Source: Ardenticatenaceae bacterium (lineage in GTDB: Bacteria > Chloroflexota > Anaerolineae > Promineifilales > Promineifilaceae). Taken from it: a stretch of DNA of 64,000 bases. This document shows, in pieces, positions 51,334 to 60,443 of the stretch. Every line of letters starts with the position of its first letter. Position 1 is the stretch's first letter. Both the position numbers and the translations under genes were made by a program. The DNA lies in the NCBI GenBank assembly GCA_020634245.1, contig JACKCC010000006.1, positions 763,339-827,338 on the forward strand. Reading direction: 5' to 3'. A model generated the notes under the pieces. It had not been told where the DNA came from. It made no database searches and saw only the letters and a list, made by a program, of their open reading frames with translations.

Positions 51334-51837
51334 ATGTCATCTCATTGGTATGTGTTGCGGGTCAAGCCGCATAAGGAACGTTCTGTCTGTGAACAGTTGG
51401 AACTGCGTGATCTGGATGTTTATTTCCCCGTTCTCAAGGTAAATCCGGTAAACCCCCGCTCGGCCAGGGAACGGCCGTATTTCCCCGGTTATTTATTTGT
51501 TAAAGCGAATCTGGACGAAATGGGCCCGAATGGCTTGAGTTATGTGCCCGGTGCGCAAAAACTGGTGAATTTTGGCGGACTGCCGGCGCAGGTGTCGCCT
51601 AATATGATTCGGGAACTCAAGCAGCGGCTGGCGGTAATTGAAGCCCAGGGCGGTTTGGCGCTGGGAAAACTCAAACAGGGCGACCGGGTACGCATTACGG
51701 GCGGATTGTTTGCCGGTTATGAAGCGATTTTTGACACACGTTTGCCGGGAAATCGACGGGTGCAGGTGCTGTTGTCATTTCTCAGCAATGTGCCGCAGCC
51801 GGTTAAATTAAATGCAGCAGATGTTCAAAAAATATAA
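51334..51837 (+). CDS. NusG/RfaH-like transcription antiterminator
   Basis: The 167-residue protein has an NGN domain (SSHWYVLRVKPHKERSVCEQLE, ERPYFPGYLFVKAN) and a C-terminal KOW domain (KLKQGDRVRITGGLFAGYEAIF). GAGGAAGT precedes ATG 51334. Stand-alone NusG paralogues at the head of polysaccharide loci (RfaH, UpxY, LoaP) let polymerase read through long operons. Position directly ahead of the sugar genes suggests the same job here. No ops-like pause element could be named. Confidence 0.9.
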   Translation: MSSHWYVLRVKPHKERSVCEQLELRDLDVYFPVLKVNPVNPRSARERPYFPGYLFVKANLDEMGPNGLSYVPGAQKLVNFGGLPAQVSPNMIRELKQRLAVIEAQGGLALGKLKQGDRVRITGGLFAGYEAIFDTRLPGNRRVQVLLSFLSNVPQPVKLNAADVQKI

Positions 51838-51952
51838 TAGCTGGTCAGCTAGTTAGATGGTCAGTTGATATGCTGAAAGGCTGAAGTGCTGCTTAATATT
51901 TTTTGCCTGTTCCCATGTCGGAAGGGCGGAGCATTGGAATTGAAAACTGGAC

Positions 51953-53299
51953 ATGAACAAGAAAGAATCCTTATTACAGAAAATTAAAGACGGTGAGGCC
52001 AAAATTGGCATTGTCGGGATGGGTTACGTTGGGCTGCCGCTGGCGGTGGCCTTTGCCGAAGCCGGGTACCACGTGTTGGGCGTGGACGTGTCGGCGGCGA
52101 AAGTGGCGGCGCTGAATGCCGGTCACAGCTACGTGGAAGATGTGGCTGATGCGGTGTTGGCCCCGTTGGTGGGTGACGGCCGTTTACAGGCCAGCACGGA
52201 TTATGGCATTTTGGCTGAAGCTGACGTGATTTCTATTTGCGTACCCACGCCGCTGCGCAAGACCAAAGACCCCGACATCTCCTATATTATTGACGCCGCC
52301 GACAAAATCGCTCAGGTGGGGGCATCGGGTAAGCTGGTTGTGTTGGAAAGCACGACGTATCCGGGAACGACGGAGGAGATTATTTTGCCGCGGCTGCTGG
52401 CTAATGGGGAGAAAGTGGGCGAAGATTTCTTCCTGGCCTTTTCACCAGAGCGGATTGATCCGGGGCGGACGGATTACACGGTGTGGACGACGCCCAAGGT
52501 GATTGGGGGGATGACGGCGGCTTGTTTGGAAACGGCCGTTGCCTTGTATAGTGTTGTTGTGGAGAAGCCGGTGCCCGTGTCCAGTACGGCGGCGGCGGAA
52601 ATGGTTAAACTGCTGGAGAATACGTTTCGGGCGGTCAATATTGGCCTGGTTAATGAAGTGGCCTTGATGTGTGACAAACTGGGCTTGAATGTGTGGGAAG
52701 TGGTGGAAGCGGCGGCGACGAAGCCATATGGCTTTATGAAGTTTACACCCGGCCCCGGTGTGGGCGGCCACTGTATCCCGCTGGACCCGCATTATTTGTC
52801 CTGGAAGTTGAAGACAGTGAATTATACAGCCCGGTTTATTGAACTGGCGGCGGAGGTGAACAGTCACATGCCTGATTATGTGGTGGGCAAGGTGGCTGAT
52901 GCGCTGAATACTGAGCGAAAAGCGATTAACGGCAGCCGGGTGCTGATTTTGGGGGTGGCTTACAAGCCCAATGTGGGCGATGTGCGCGAAAGTCCGGCGT
53001 TGGATGTGATTCATTTACTGCGGGATCGCGGAGCTGAGGTCAGTTATTGCGACCCGTATGTGGCTGATTTGACGGCTGAAGGGCTGGCGATGCAGTCGGT
53101 GGACCTGACGGATGAGGCACTGCGCGGGGCTGACTGTGTGGTGGTGGTGACCAATCATGCAGCTTTTGACTGGAACCAGGTTGCGGCACAGGCTCCGTTG
53201 GTGGTGGATACACGGAATGCGGTGCCTGATGAGGGAAACGGCCGCTTTGACCTGCGACCAGAGGCCGCCACTCAGCGCAGGCGTGTCTGGCGGCTGTAA
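51953..53299 (+). CDS. UDP-sugar 6-dehydrogenase (WecC/WbpA-like)
   Basis: The 448-residue enzyme has an N-terminal NAD-binding Rossmann domain (IGIVGMGYVGLPLAVAFAEAG, about 18-38), ESTTYPGTT, a catalytic Cys in PGVGGHCIPLDPHYL (about 265) and a C-terminal domain with GVAYKPNVGDVRESPAL. The GGHCIP-DPHY pattern fits the UDP-HexNAc dehydrogenases rather than UDP-glucose dehydrogenase. It makes a uronic-acid nucleotide sugar for the polysaccharide. A short-word patch (51838-51895) precedes it. Confidence 0.93.
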   Translation: MNKKESLLQKIKDGEAKIGIVGMGYVGLPLAVAFAEAGYHVLGVDVSAAKVAALNAGHSYVEDVADAVLAPLVGDGRLQASTDYGILAEADVISICVPTPLRKTKDPDISYIIDAADKIAQVGASGKLVVLESTTYPGTTEEIILPRLLANGEKVGEDFFLAFSPERIDPGRTDYTVWTTPKVIGGMTAACLETAVALYSVVVEKPVPVSSTAAAEMVKLLENTFRAVNIGLVNEVALMCDKLGLNVWEVVEAAATKPYGFMKFTPGPGVGGHCIPLDPHYLSWKLKTVNYTARFIELAAEVNSHMPDYVVGKVADALNTERKAINGSRVLILGVAYKPNVGDVRESPALDVIHLLRDRGAEVSYCDPYVADLTAEGLAMQSVDLTDEALRGADCVVVVTNHAAFDWNQVAAQAPLVVDTRNAVPDEGNGRFDLRPEAATQRRRVWRL

Positions 53300-53358
53300 C
53301 AAATGGCGCGGTAGGACACCGGCCAAAGCCGAGGATTGAGTTATGGAGGTAAGGATTC

Positions 53359-54786
53359 GTGGAAGAAGAAATTGATTTACGGCCGTATATCCGGGCGATT
53401 TTTAGAGCGTGGTATTGGATTGTAGGGGCGGCGGTATTGGCGGCGTTGGCTGCCTATGGGATCAGTACGCTTTCACCGGAAAAATATGAAGCTGAAGCGA
53501 TTGTAGCCATTGTGCGGGAACGTACGGATGTCTCTTTTGACACGTCCATTGAAACCCAAGAGGATGTTTTAGGCAGCCGAGATATCGGTTCAAGGCGGGA
53601 GGCATTGATTGCTTTGGTCGCCAGTAATGATGTGGCTCAACAGGTGTTAATTGAAATGGGGGATAGGTTGGCTCCCGGAGATCGGAATGCAGCTGTTCTA
53701 TTAAAGAAAGTTAGTGCATCTAATACTGGGGACTTGATTGTCGTTCGGATCAGTCATGAAGACCCGCAGATGGCAGCCGAGATTGCCAATGTGTGGGCGC
53801 AGGTCTATGAACAATATATCAATGCCCTGTATGTGTCCGGCACGAGTACGCGGCCTGAAATGGTAACAGAACAGGCGGCGGCGGCGAAAATGACTTATGA
53901 AGCTGCACAGGCTGATTTAGAGGCGTTTATTGGCGACAATGAGGTTGACTTGTTACAAAATGAAATCAATGCCAAGAATGCGCTGCTTTCCAGTTATTTG
54001 ACGGCGACAACGTCGATACAGGCGGGGCCGATTCAATTTCAGGCGAATGTGAGGCAAGAGCTACTGGCTAATTATTATGCCGATTTGGGTAATGTGGAAA
54101 TCTGGCTGGCCGATGCCCAGGCGCTGCGGGAGCAGGTGGCGGCTGATGCAGGTTCCACCGCCACCCCTGCCGGCTCGACAGCGGTTGATATCGGTAATGC
54201 GTTGGCGTTAATCTCGCTGCGCAGCCGGGTCTTTGGCGGTTCAGGCCAGACGATCATTTTGCAGCTCGACCTGGCGAATGAACTGCCAGAACCAGTAACT
54301 GTGGCCGATGTGGACGCCTTGATTGCTGTTTTGAAAACGCGACGGGCAGAAACGCAGGCCAATATTGAGTCCCTTTCGATATCTTTTGCAGAGGTGGCAC
54401 CAGCCGAACTGGTATTTGATGAAAACAGCCCCAGTCAAAAGCAAATAACCGAATTGGGTACCAATTTGCTTCAACTGCGGGAGAAATTGACGGCACAATA
54501 TGCCCAACAGCAGGAGTTGACACAGGCACGAGATTTGGCCTGGGATACGTATCAGGCTTTGGCTATAAAGGAGGCTGAAGTAAAAATTGCGGCAGAATCA
54601 ACAGGAACAGAGGTGCGGCTGGCCAGTAATGCGGCTGTACCTTATCAATCTCAGGGGACCGGTGGGGTTTTATTAGCTATTGTGGCGGGAGTAGTCAGTG
54701 GTATGCTGGCGGTGTTTGGGGTAACGGCCGTGTATTGGTGGCAAGATGTAAAAGTAGCAGAGCCAGTGCGTAAACAAGAGGATTGA
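53359..54786 (+). CDS. Wzz-like chain-length / polysaccharide co-polymerase protein
   Basis: The 475-residue protein starts at GTG after GGAGGTAAGG. It has two membrane segments (about 17-35 and 432-455), a large helical extracytoplasmic region between them and a short cytoplasmic tail. The opening EEEIDLRPYIRAIFRAWYWI is the Wzz signature. It lacks a kinase domain, and no tyrosine kinase is adjacent in the window. It should regulate polymer length with the Wzy-like protein at 57250. Confidence 0.88.
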   Translation: MEEEIDLRPYIRAIFRAWYWIVGAAVLAALAAYGISTLSPEKYEAEAIVAIVRERTDVSFDTSIETQEDVLGSRDIGSRREALIALVASNDVAQQVLIEMGDRLAPGDRNAAVLLKKVSASNTGDLIVVRISHEDPQMAAEIANVWAQVYEQYINALYVSGTSTRPEMVTEQAAAAKMTYEAAQADLEAFIGDNEVDLLQNEINAKNALLSSYLTATTSIQAGPIQFQANVRQELLANYYADLGNVEIWLADAQALREQVAADAGSTATPAGSTAVDIGNALALISLRSRVFGGSGQTIILQLDLANELPEPVTVADVDALIAVLKTRRAETQANIESLSISFAEVAPAELVFDENSPSQKQITELGTNLLQLREKLTAQYAQQQELTQARDLAWDTYQALAIKEAEVKIAAESTGTEVRLASNAAVPYQSQGTGGVLLAIVAGVVSGMLAVFGVTAVYWWQDVKVAEPVRKQED

Positions 54787-54813
54787 TTTTAATGTGAAGG
54801 TTTGGGGATACAA

Positions 54814-54943
54814 ATAACAAAGATTGGCACAAACTTTGTGGCTCAACCATGAAATGGGTGCAAATTTGCCTGGACGTGACAGTCACTTCAAAAGTGACTG
54901 TCACATTGACGCACACTTTTTACCCATGAGCCAACTTTGTTAT
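54814..54943. repeat. 130-bp nested palindromic element
   Basis: The inner arms GTGACAGTCACTT (54876-54888) and AAGTGACTGTCAC (54892-54904) are perfect with a 3-nt loop. The outer arms ATAACAAAGATTGGC (54814-54828) and GCCAACTTTGTTAT (54930-54943) pair with one bulge, with further partial pairing (GCTCA...ATGGGT) between. It could be a miniature inverted-repeat element or a large terminator/regulatory hairpin after wzz. Confidence 0.7.
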
Positions 54944-54965
54944 CTCATTTGCATTGTGAATAGAT

Positions 54966-54993
54966 TTGTCACAAAAAGGCAATGCACTATAAT
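54966..54993 (+). promoter_or_regulatory. Promoter with a long untranslated leader
   Basis: TTGTCA (54966-54971), a 16-bp spacer and TATAAT (54988-54993) predict transcription from about 55000, giving a leader of over 400 nt before the GTG at 55423. The leader includes a GTAGGATGTAA word patch (55135-55182) and GC-rich segments at 55255-55400. I recognise no RNA family in it. This is the only gene-free stretch over 300 bp in the window. Confidence 0.6.
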
Positions 54994-55422
54994 TTCAGTA
55001 GTTGTCTTTTGTTGTGCCTCAGGCGTGGGTAAGTTTGGTCTTTACTGACAATATTCATGCGTAGGGCTTAAAAAATCGTTTTACTTTATATGAGTCTTTT
55101 GTTGAAATTAAGGGGGTGGGGCCTATGAAATGAGGATAAGTAGGATGTAAGTAGGATGTAAGTAAGAAGTACGTAGGATGAAGGCCGGAAAACGGCCGTA
55201 AAGTTGAGCAAAATTTTGATTTTAATGATGTGTTTTGTCAGTTTGCACTTGGGGGTATTCGATTCGGGGGATGGGTCGAAGGATTGGCGGACGACTCAGA
55301 AGATTCGGGCCGTAAAAGTTCCAGGCCGATCACGTCAGACAGGGCTGTGCCAGTCACAATTCATGCAGAACCCGGGGGATCTCTGACAGGTGTGAACTGC
55401 GCCACAAACAAGGAGGTTTATT

Positions 55423-55995
55423 GTGGCCAAAGTTAAATTAAATCCAATTTTAGAACAGATACAAGGTCAGGTTGGTGATTTGGTATTCAAGCGGTATGGT
55501 GACGAAGTTGTAATCAGCCGCAAGCCGGATACAGCCGGCCGTGAATTAACAGAAGCGCAGTTGGCAGCACAAGCCCGTTTTCGCGAAGCGGCTTTGTACG
55601 GCAAGATGGTGATGGCGGATGCTGAAACCAAGGCGCTGTATGCGGAAGCGGCGAAAGCGAAGGGTAAGCCGGTTTTCAGTTTGACTGTGGCTGATTTTTT
55701 CAACGCGCCCACGGTAAATGAAGTCGATTTATCGGGTTACAGCGGCGCAGTGGGTGACGTGATTGTCATTCAGGCCACGGACGATTTTGATGTGGCAGCC
55801 GTAGCGGTGGTCCTAACAGATGCCGACGGCAATGCGATTGAAAGCGGGGCTGCGGTGGAAACGCCAGTTAATAGCGGGCGGTGGATCTATACGGCACAAA
55901 CGGCCGTGACCACAGGGACAACGGTTCGCATTGGTGTTACAGCAACGGATCGGCCGGGTGGTGTTGGCGAAGCTAATGAAATGAAGATAATTTAA
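55423..55995 (+). CDS. Unknown protein with an Ig-like C-terminal domain
   Basis: The 190-residue protein starts at GTG after AAGGAGG. Residues about 1-85 form a charged helical module (ILEQIQGQVGDLVFKRYGDEVVISRKPD). Residues about 95-190 look like a beta-sandwich (GDVIVIQATDDFDVAAVAVVLTDADG, RWIYTAQT) similar to Ig-like or cadherin-like folds. There is no signal peptide. I do not recognise the family. Its own strong promoter and long leader set it apart from the sugar genes around it. Confidence 0.7.
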   Translation: MAKVKLNPILEQIQGQVGDLVFKRYGDEVVISRKPDTAGRELTEAQLAAQARFREAALYGKMVMADAETKALYAEAAKAKGKPVFSLTVADFFNAPTVNEVDLSGYSGAVGDVIVIQATDDFDVAAVAVVLTDADGNAIESGAAVETPVNSGRWIYTAQTAVTTGTTVRIGVTATDRPGGVGEANEMKII

Positions 55996-56020
55996 TATAA
56001 TTAAGACATAAGAAAGCATT

Positions 56021-56058
56021 AGAGGTGCCGGGCACTCAGATGTGCCTGGCATTTCTTT
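56021..56058 (+). terminator. Dispersed GTGCCAGGCAC palindrome, copy 3, with T-rich tail
   Basis: GGTGCCGGGCAC (56024-56035) and GTGCCTGGCAT (56042-56052) form a short-loop hairpin followed by TTCTTTTG. It probably terminates the 55423 gene and is the third copy of the palindrome family seen at 24455 and 36251. Confidence 0.65.
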
Positions 56059-56070
56059 TGTGTATTACTA

Positions 56071-57243
56071 GTGATTAACTTATTTTTAAAAGTTCAAAGC
56101 ATACTACAATTGAAAAAAGTAACGTTCATATTTTTAATGATAATGATAATTCCTATGCTATTTGATGCTTCACAACTTAATCTTTTTGCAATAAAGACAG
56201 TTCGTTTAAATTTAAGTTATCAAGGCGTAAAAGACGTTGAGGAAGTAATAGACTACCCAATACATATTACAACATTAACTCAGAGGTACTTCGGACAAAT
56301 TTTATACCAACAGGGCTTAATATTTGAGAACCTTGATAGAACTCAAAATGCGTTACAAAAATATAGTGAAGCATTAGGTCAAAACCATTTAGACACGCTG
56401 GTTGTTTTTCGAATAGGGCAATTATATGAAAGACTTGGGCGCAGAGAGGAAGCATTAAAATTTTGGCAAATGGATGGGGAGATAATTTCTAAGTATTTCA
56501 TTACTCAGGGAACATGGAATACTCAAAATGGGAATTGGCAGCAAGCAAATATAGAATTTCGACGTAGTGTTTCGATTGATCCTAATAATTATCTTGGTTA
56601 TTTGGGATTAGGGACTGTCAGTAGAGTACTCGAAGATTGGGACTCTGCTATAGACGCATATATAAAGGTTTTGTCTATTGCCCCCGATGATTTAGATGCG
56701 AACTATAATTTAGGAGTGGCTTATTTAAAGAAAGGAGAATATTCGGCAAGCCGAGAAAAGGCCAGAAAGGTTTTAGCAATCTACCCACAATATATTTGGG
56801 CTTATATTTTAATGGGTGATAGCTATCGCCTTGAGTCCAAATATGATCAAGCAGAAGAGTGGTATAAAAAAGTTGTGGAAATGGATGACTACAAATCATT
56901 GGGTTTAAGATATTTGGGTATCAACTCTTTGGCGGGGCATGATGCTATTACCGCTATTTCGTATTTTGAGCAAGCGTTAAAATTATCCTTTGAACCTGAA
57001 TTGTTTTTCTGGTTGGGCCAAGCATATGTTCAACAACAGGATTATGAAAATGCTTTGGCGCAATTTCAAATGGCGACTCGACTGGCTCCTGAAAATTATA
57101 GTTTTCACCTTGCTTTAGCTGATAGTTATTATTCTTTGGGCCAAAAGGAGGATGCAATTTTGGAATATAGGCGTGTTTTAGAATTAAGCCCAGGAAGTAT
57201 TGAAGCGGAAAGTAGGCTGAATCAATTAACTAATGGAAGTTAA
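56071..57243 (+). CDS. TPR-repeat membrane-anchored protein
   Basis: The 390-residue protein has an N-terminal hydrophobic segment (about 16-35) and about eight tetratricopeptide repeats from residue 75 on (NALQKYSEALGQNHLD, NYNLGVAYLKKGEYSAS, FWLGQAYVQQQDYENALAQFQMA). It is probably a scaffold in polysaccharide assembly or export. The start is uncertain: GTG 56071 has no Shine-Dalgarno, and an internal ATG is possible. Composition is AT-rich and no ACGGCCGT occurs from here to 58935. Confidence 0.8.
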   Translation: MINLFLKVQSILQLKKVTFIFLMIMIIPMLFDASQLNLFAIKTVRLNLSYQGVKDVEEVIDYPIHITTLTQRYFGQILYQQGLIFENLDRTQNALQKYSEALGQNHLDTLVVFRIGQLYERLGRREEALKFWQMDGEIISKYFITQGTWNTQNGNWQQANIEFRRSVSIDPNNYLGYLGLGTVSRVLEDWDSAIDAYIKVLSIAPDDLDANYNLGVAYLKKGEYSASREKARKVLAIYPQYIWAYILMGDSYRLESKYDQAEEWYKKVVEMDDYKSLGLRYLGINSLAGHDAITAISYFEQALKLSFEPELFFWLGQAYVQQQDYENALAQFQMATRLAPENYSFHLALADSYYSLGQKEDAILEYRRVLELSPGSIEAESRLNQLTNGS

Positions 57244-57249
57244 GTTTTG

Positions 57250-58743
57250 ATGATAATGGAGACATTGTTTAAAGATCGAAAGTTGCATATCCGGGCATGT
57301 TTAATATTCTTAGGAATATTGGGCTTTACATCATTGGGTTGGTGGGTTTCTTATCTGGCCAACAACTTTAACCTTTCTTCCTGGTTGTTAATTGTAATAA
57401 TATGTGCTGGTGTAACATTTCCGATTTTTTTGTTATTTAATGAAAAGTTTATTATCACCCTTGTTTTTTTGGCTTTGGCTTACCCGTACAGACTTCGGAT
57501 TCCAATTGGCCCACTCAATTCCTTTACTTTGGTAGAAATTTTGCTGGTGGCGGCTTGGGTTGCAATATTAGTGCGTCGAATTTTTATTGCTAAAAACTTA
57601 ACATATGTTAATCGAAATATACGGTCAAGTCTGCATTTTCAAGCTTTAGACTTAACGATATTTGTTTATAGTGGGATTGGACTGTTGAGCCTGATTTGGG
57701 CTGCGAGCATTCCCCTTGCAATTCGCGGGTTAATTGTAGTTTTTGAAAATGTTGCATTTTATTATTTGATTGTTGTGGTTACATATTTTTTGCCTGAGCA
57801 AACTAAATATTTAAATAGACTTTTCATTGGATTAGGTATTTTTGCCATAAGTTTATCCATATTATTCTTTTTTGGCGGGTTTTCTTTTCTTGATATTTTG
57901 CCCCCGGAAAGTGGGCAAGAGTTACTGAGCGTAAAGACTAGACTGGGATCTCCTGCTTGGGGACGTTCTAATTATTTTGCAAGTGCGTTGTTGTTATTTC
58001 TTCCTACTTATGTCAGCCTTGCTTTTTTATCCCCTCGATTAAGAAATCAGATTGGGTTTGGGGTGATCGCTGTAATAAGTATTGCTGTATTTGTTTTCAC
58101 CTGGTCTCGAGGTGGATATATTGCATTAGCAATTGCGCTTTTAGTTTTGTTTTTTTTGTTTATTTGGAATGGTAAATTAACTCTGGGGAAAATCCTCTTT
58201 TTCATTTTTAGCATTATTTTATTCGGATTGTCATTTAGTTTAGCAATTGACTATATGGTGAAATTTAATCCTATTGCGATTAGTGGCATTGACCGGTTAT
58301 TGTCCTTAAACGACCAAAATATCCAGGCACGTTTGTTAGCCTGGAGTGGGGTTTGGGATTATGTAACTAAAAACGTATTAGGTGTAGGTTTGGGTAATTC
58401 TTCTTTGTTGGAACATCTTTTAACTATAGCTAATGCACACAACGCCTATTTGCAAATTTTATTAGAAACGGGATGGATAGGGATTACCATATTATTTTTC
58501 CTGTTAGGGTTTATGTTTAAAGAGAATATTACTTTATTTAGGCATTTGAAAGGAACGATTTATGAGCCTCTTGGCTATGGACTACTGGCCAGTTTTGTAG
58601 CAGTATTGGTAAATATTGCTTTTGAATCTTCCTTTGAGGGGGTTATTTTTGGTTGGCTTTTTTGGACAACACAAGGTTTAGTTAGAATGCTAAACAATGC
58701 TTCTTTCAACGGGGATAATAGTTGGCAAAAGGAGGTTGGGTGA
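57250..58743 (+). CDS. O-antigen ligase / Wzy-like polymerase
   Basis: The 497-residue protein has 10-12 membrane segments and the O-antigen ligase/polymerase signature: the periplasmic loop GSPAWGRSNYFAS, FTWSRGGYIALA, and ARLLAWSGVWDYVTKNVLGVGLGN followed by AHNAYLQILLETGWIG (His of the ligase loop, about 400). It polymerises or ligates lipid-linked repeat units on the outer face of the membrane. ATG 57250 or 57256 may be the start. It works with the Wzz-like and flippase genes of this locus. Confidence 0.88.
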   Translation: MIMETLFKDRKLHIRACLIFLGILGFTSLGWWVSYLANNFNLSSWLLIVIICAGVTFPIFLLFNEKFIITLVFLALAYPYRLRIPIGPLNSFTLVEILLVAAWVAILVRRIFIAKNLTYVNRNIRSSLHFQALDLTIFVYSGIGLLSLIWAASIPLAIRGLIVVFENVAFYYLIVVVTYFLPEQTKYLNRLFIGLGIFAISLSILFFFGGFSFLDILPPESGQELLSVKTRLGSPAWGRSNYFASALLLFLPTYVSLAFLSPRLRNQIGFGVIAVISIAVFVFTWSRGGYIALAIALLVLFFLFIWNGKLTLGKILFFIFSIILFGLSFSLAIDYMVKFNPIAISGIDRLLSLNDQNIQARLLAWSGVWDYVTKNVLGVGLGNSSLLEHLLTIANAHNAYLQILLETGWIGITILFFLLGFMFKENITLFRHLKGTIYEPLGYGLLASFVAVLVNIAFESSFEGVIFGWLFWTTQGLVRMLNNASFNGDNSWQKEVG

Positions 58744-58795
58744 ATAATACCTGTTTATTGAAAACGAACATTTGGGTGATATTTGTTGGAACTGA

Positions 58796-60424
58796 ATGGA
58801 TGGATTAATGGCTGAGTCGCCTTTGCCAGAGAGTTTAGTGGTAGAAAAGCAAAGTAGAGTCAAAGTTTGGGGACGCACTGTTTCTTTAATGATGGTATTG
58901 ACCCTCTTGGGTCAACTATTAGCTTTTGCAAGAGAAACGGCCGTTGCAGCTAAGTTTGGAGCTGGAGAAATTACAGATGCCTTTTTTCTGGCGATTGTAT
59001 TACCAAACGCATTATTATTAATTATTCAAAATGGATTAATGATGGCAGTTGTTCCGATCCTCGCCGACATTTTTACTCTAAAAGGGGAAGAAGCGGCCTG
59101 GCGAGTAACCAGTAATGTTATCAATCTCTCACTAATAATTACATTGTTTCTTGGCGGAGTTCTTGTAATTGGTGCCGATTTAATCATTCTTATTCTGGCA
59201 CCTACAATATCGCCGGAATCACACATTCTTGCGGTGCGAATGCTCCGTTTATTGGCACCAGTAGGATTGTTAGGCGGTTTGGTTTCTATACTTACAGGTA
59301 TCCTTAATGTATACCGAGTTTATGTATTACCGACCCTTTTTGGTTTGGTCATGAATGTGAGTATGATTGCCGGAACGTTATTGCTGGCGAACAGATTTTC
59401 CGCATATGCGTTAGTAATAGCTACCCTAGTAGGGTATTTAATTCAATTATTCATATTAGTATGGCCACTATTAAAAGTACAAAAATACTCTCTAGTGATT
59501 GATTTAAAGGATCAGGTACTTGGAAAAATAACTCAATTAGCTTGGCCTGCTATAACAATTTTATTGTTTCAACAAATAGTCGTAGTTGCGGATCGAACAG
59601 TTGCCTCTCGATTGGGTATTGGTAATGTTGCAGCATTAACTTTTGCAGCAAGATTGATTCTTCCGGCATCCACATTGTTGATCGGGCCTGTTTCTACAAT
59701 TACTCTTCCGGAGATGGCGAGAATAGCTGCAACTGATAATAAAAAACGTATCCAAGAGCTTTCTTCAAAAATCCTTCGATATATATTGTTCGTAACCGTA
59801 CCTGTAGCAGTCAATTTGCTTATTCTTAGTAAGCCAATCGTGAGTTTGTTACTAGAACATGGAGCTTTTACAAGTGCGGCAACTGATGTGACCTCAGAAG
59901 TCATGGCATTTTATGTGTTAACCCTTTTGGGGGTTACATCCCGGGAAGTAATTGTACGATTCCTGTTTGCCCATCAAGAGAGCAAAATACCTTTATATTC
60001 TGGTTTTATTCGTATGGTCGTGAATCTAGTTTTAAATGTGGTTTTGGCTCGTTTGATTGGGATAAAAGGAATTGCTTTAGCTAATGGTGTTGCTATTTTA
60101 CTGGATGTGATAATCATGACGGTTGTATTGATTAAGCGCAAACTATTAATCATTCAAACGAGTTTTTTTGTGAAAATATTTGGCGCGGCTTTAGTGACAA
60201 CGCTCGTAGCGTATTCAATTAGTAAAGTTACACAAAACCAGTGGTCGGCAATCGTCACTGTTGCCAATCTCTTGACAACGATAGTATTGGTTGGCATTGC
60301 CAGCATGATTGCTTATATTGTTTCAAGTTTGTTGTTTTCAATTACTGAAAGTCGGATTTTAGCGTTTACGGCGATGAATTACCTGAAGTCGTCTCTTGGG
60401 AAAATCGGGTTGAGTGAAAAGTAA
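58796..60424 (+). CDS. MurJ/Wzx-type lipid-linked oligosaccharide flippase
   Basis: The 542-residue MVIN-family protein has 14 membrane segments. Signatures are GQLLAFARETAVAAKFGAGEITDAFFLA (about 38-65), with the conserved Arg/Glu and Asp, and VSTITLPEMAR (about 300). The family flips lipid II or undecaprenyl-linked repeat units across the membrane. In this context a Wzx-like role for the polysaccharide is likelier than the essential peptidoglycan role, but the sequence alone does not decide. It contains one ACGGCCGT word. Confidence 0.88.
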   Translation: MDGLMAESPLPESLVVEKQSRVKVWGRTVSLMMVLTLLGQLLAFARETAVAAKFGAGEITDAFFLAIVLPNALLLIIQNGLMMAVVPILADIFTLKGEEAAWRVTSNVINLSLIITLFLGGVLVIGADLIILILAPTISPESHILAVRMLRLLAPVGLLGGLVSILTGILNVYRVYVLPTLFGLVMNVSMIAGTLLLANRFSAYALVIATLVGYLIQLFILVWPLLKVQKYSLVIDLKDQVLGKITQLAWPAITILLFQQIVVVADRTVASRLGIGNVAALTFAARLILPASTLLIGPVSTITLPEMARIAATDNKKRIQELSSKILRYILFVTVPVAVNLLILSKPIVSLLLEHGAFTSAATDVTSEVMAFYVLTLLGVTSREVIVRFLFAHQESKIPLYSGFIRMVVNLVLNVVLARLIGIKGIALANGVAILLDVIIMTVVLIKRKLLIIQTSFFVKIFGAALVTTLVAYSISKVTQNQWSAIVTVANLLTTIVLVGIASMIAYIVSSLLFSITESRILAFTAMNYLKSSLGKIGLSEK

Positions 60425-60443
60425 TTAGTAATTGCAAATTCCA

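Noticed and set aside
55230..55436. 68-codon open frame in the leader of the 55423 gene
   Set aside because: No Shine-Dalgarno or recognisable protein features are seen, and it overlaps the real start. It is probably chance.
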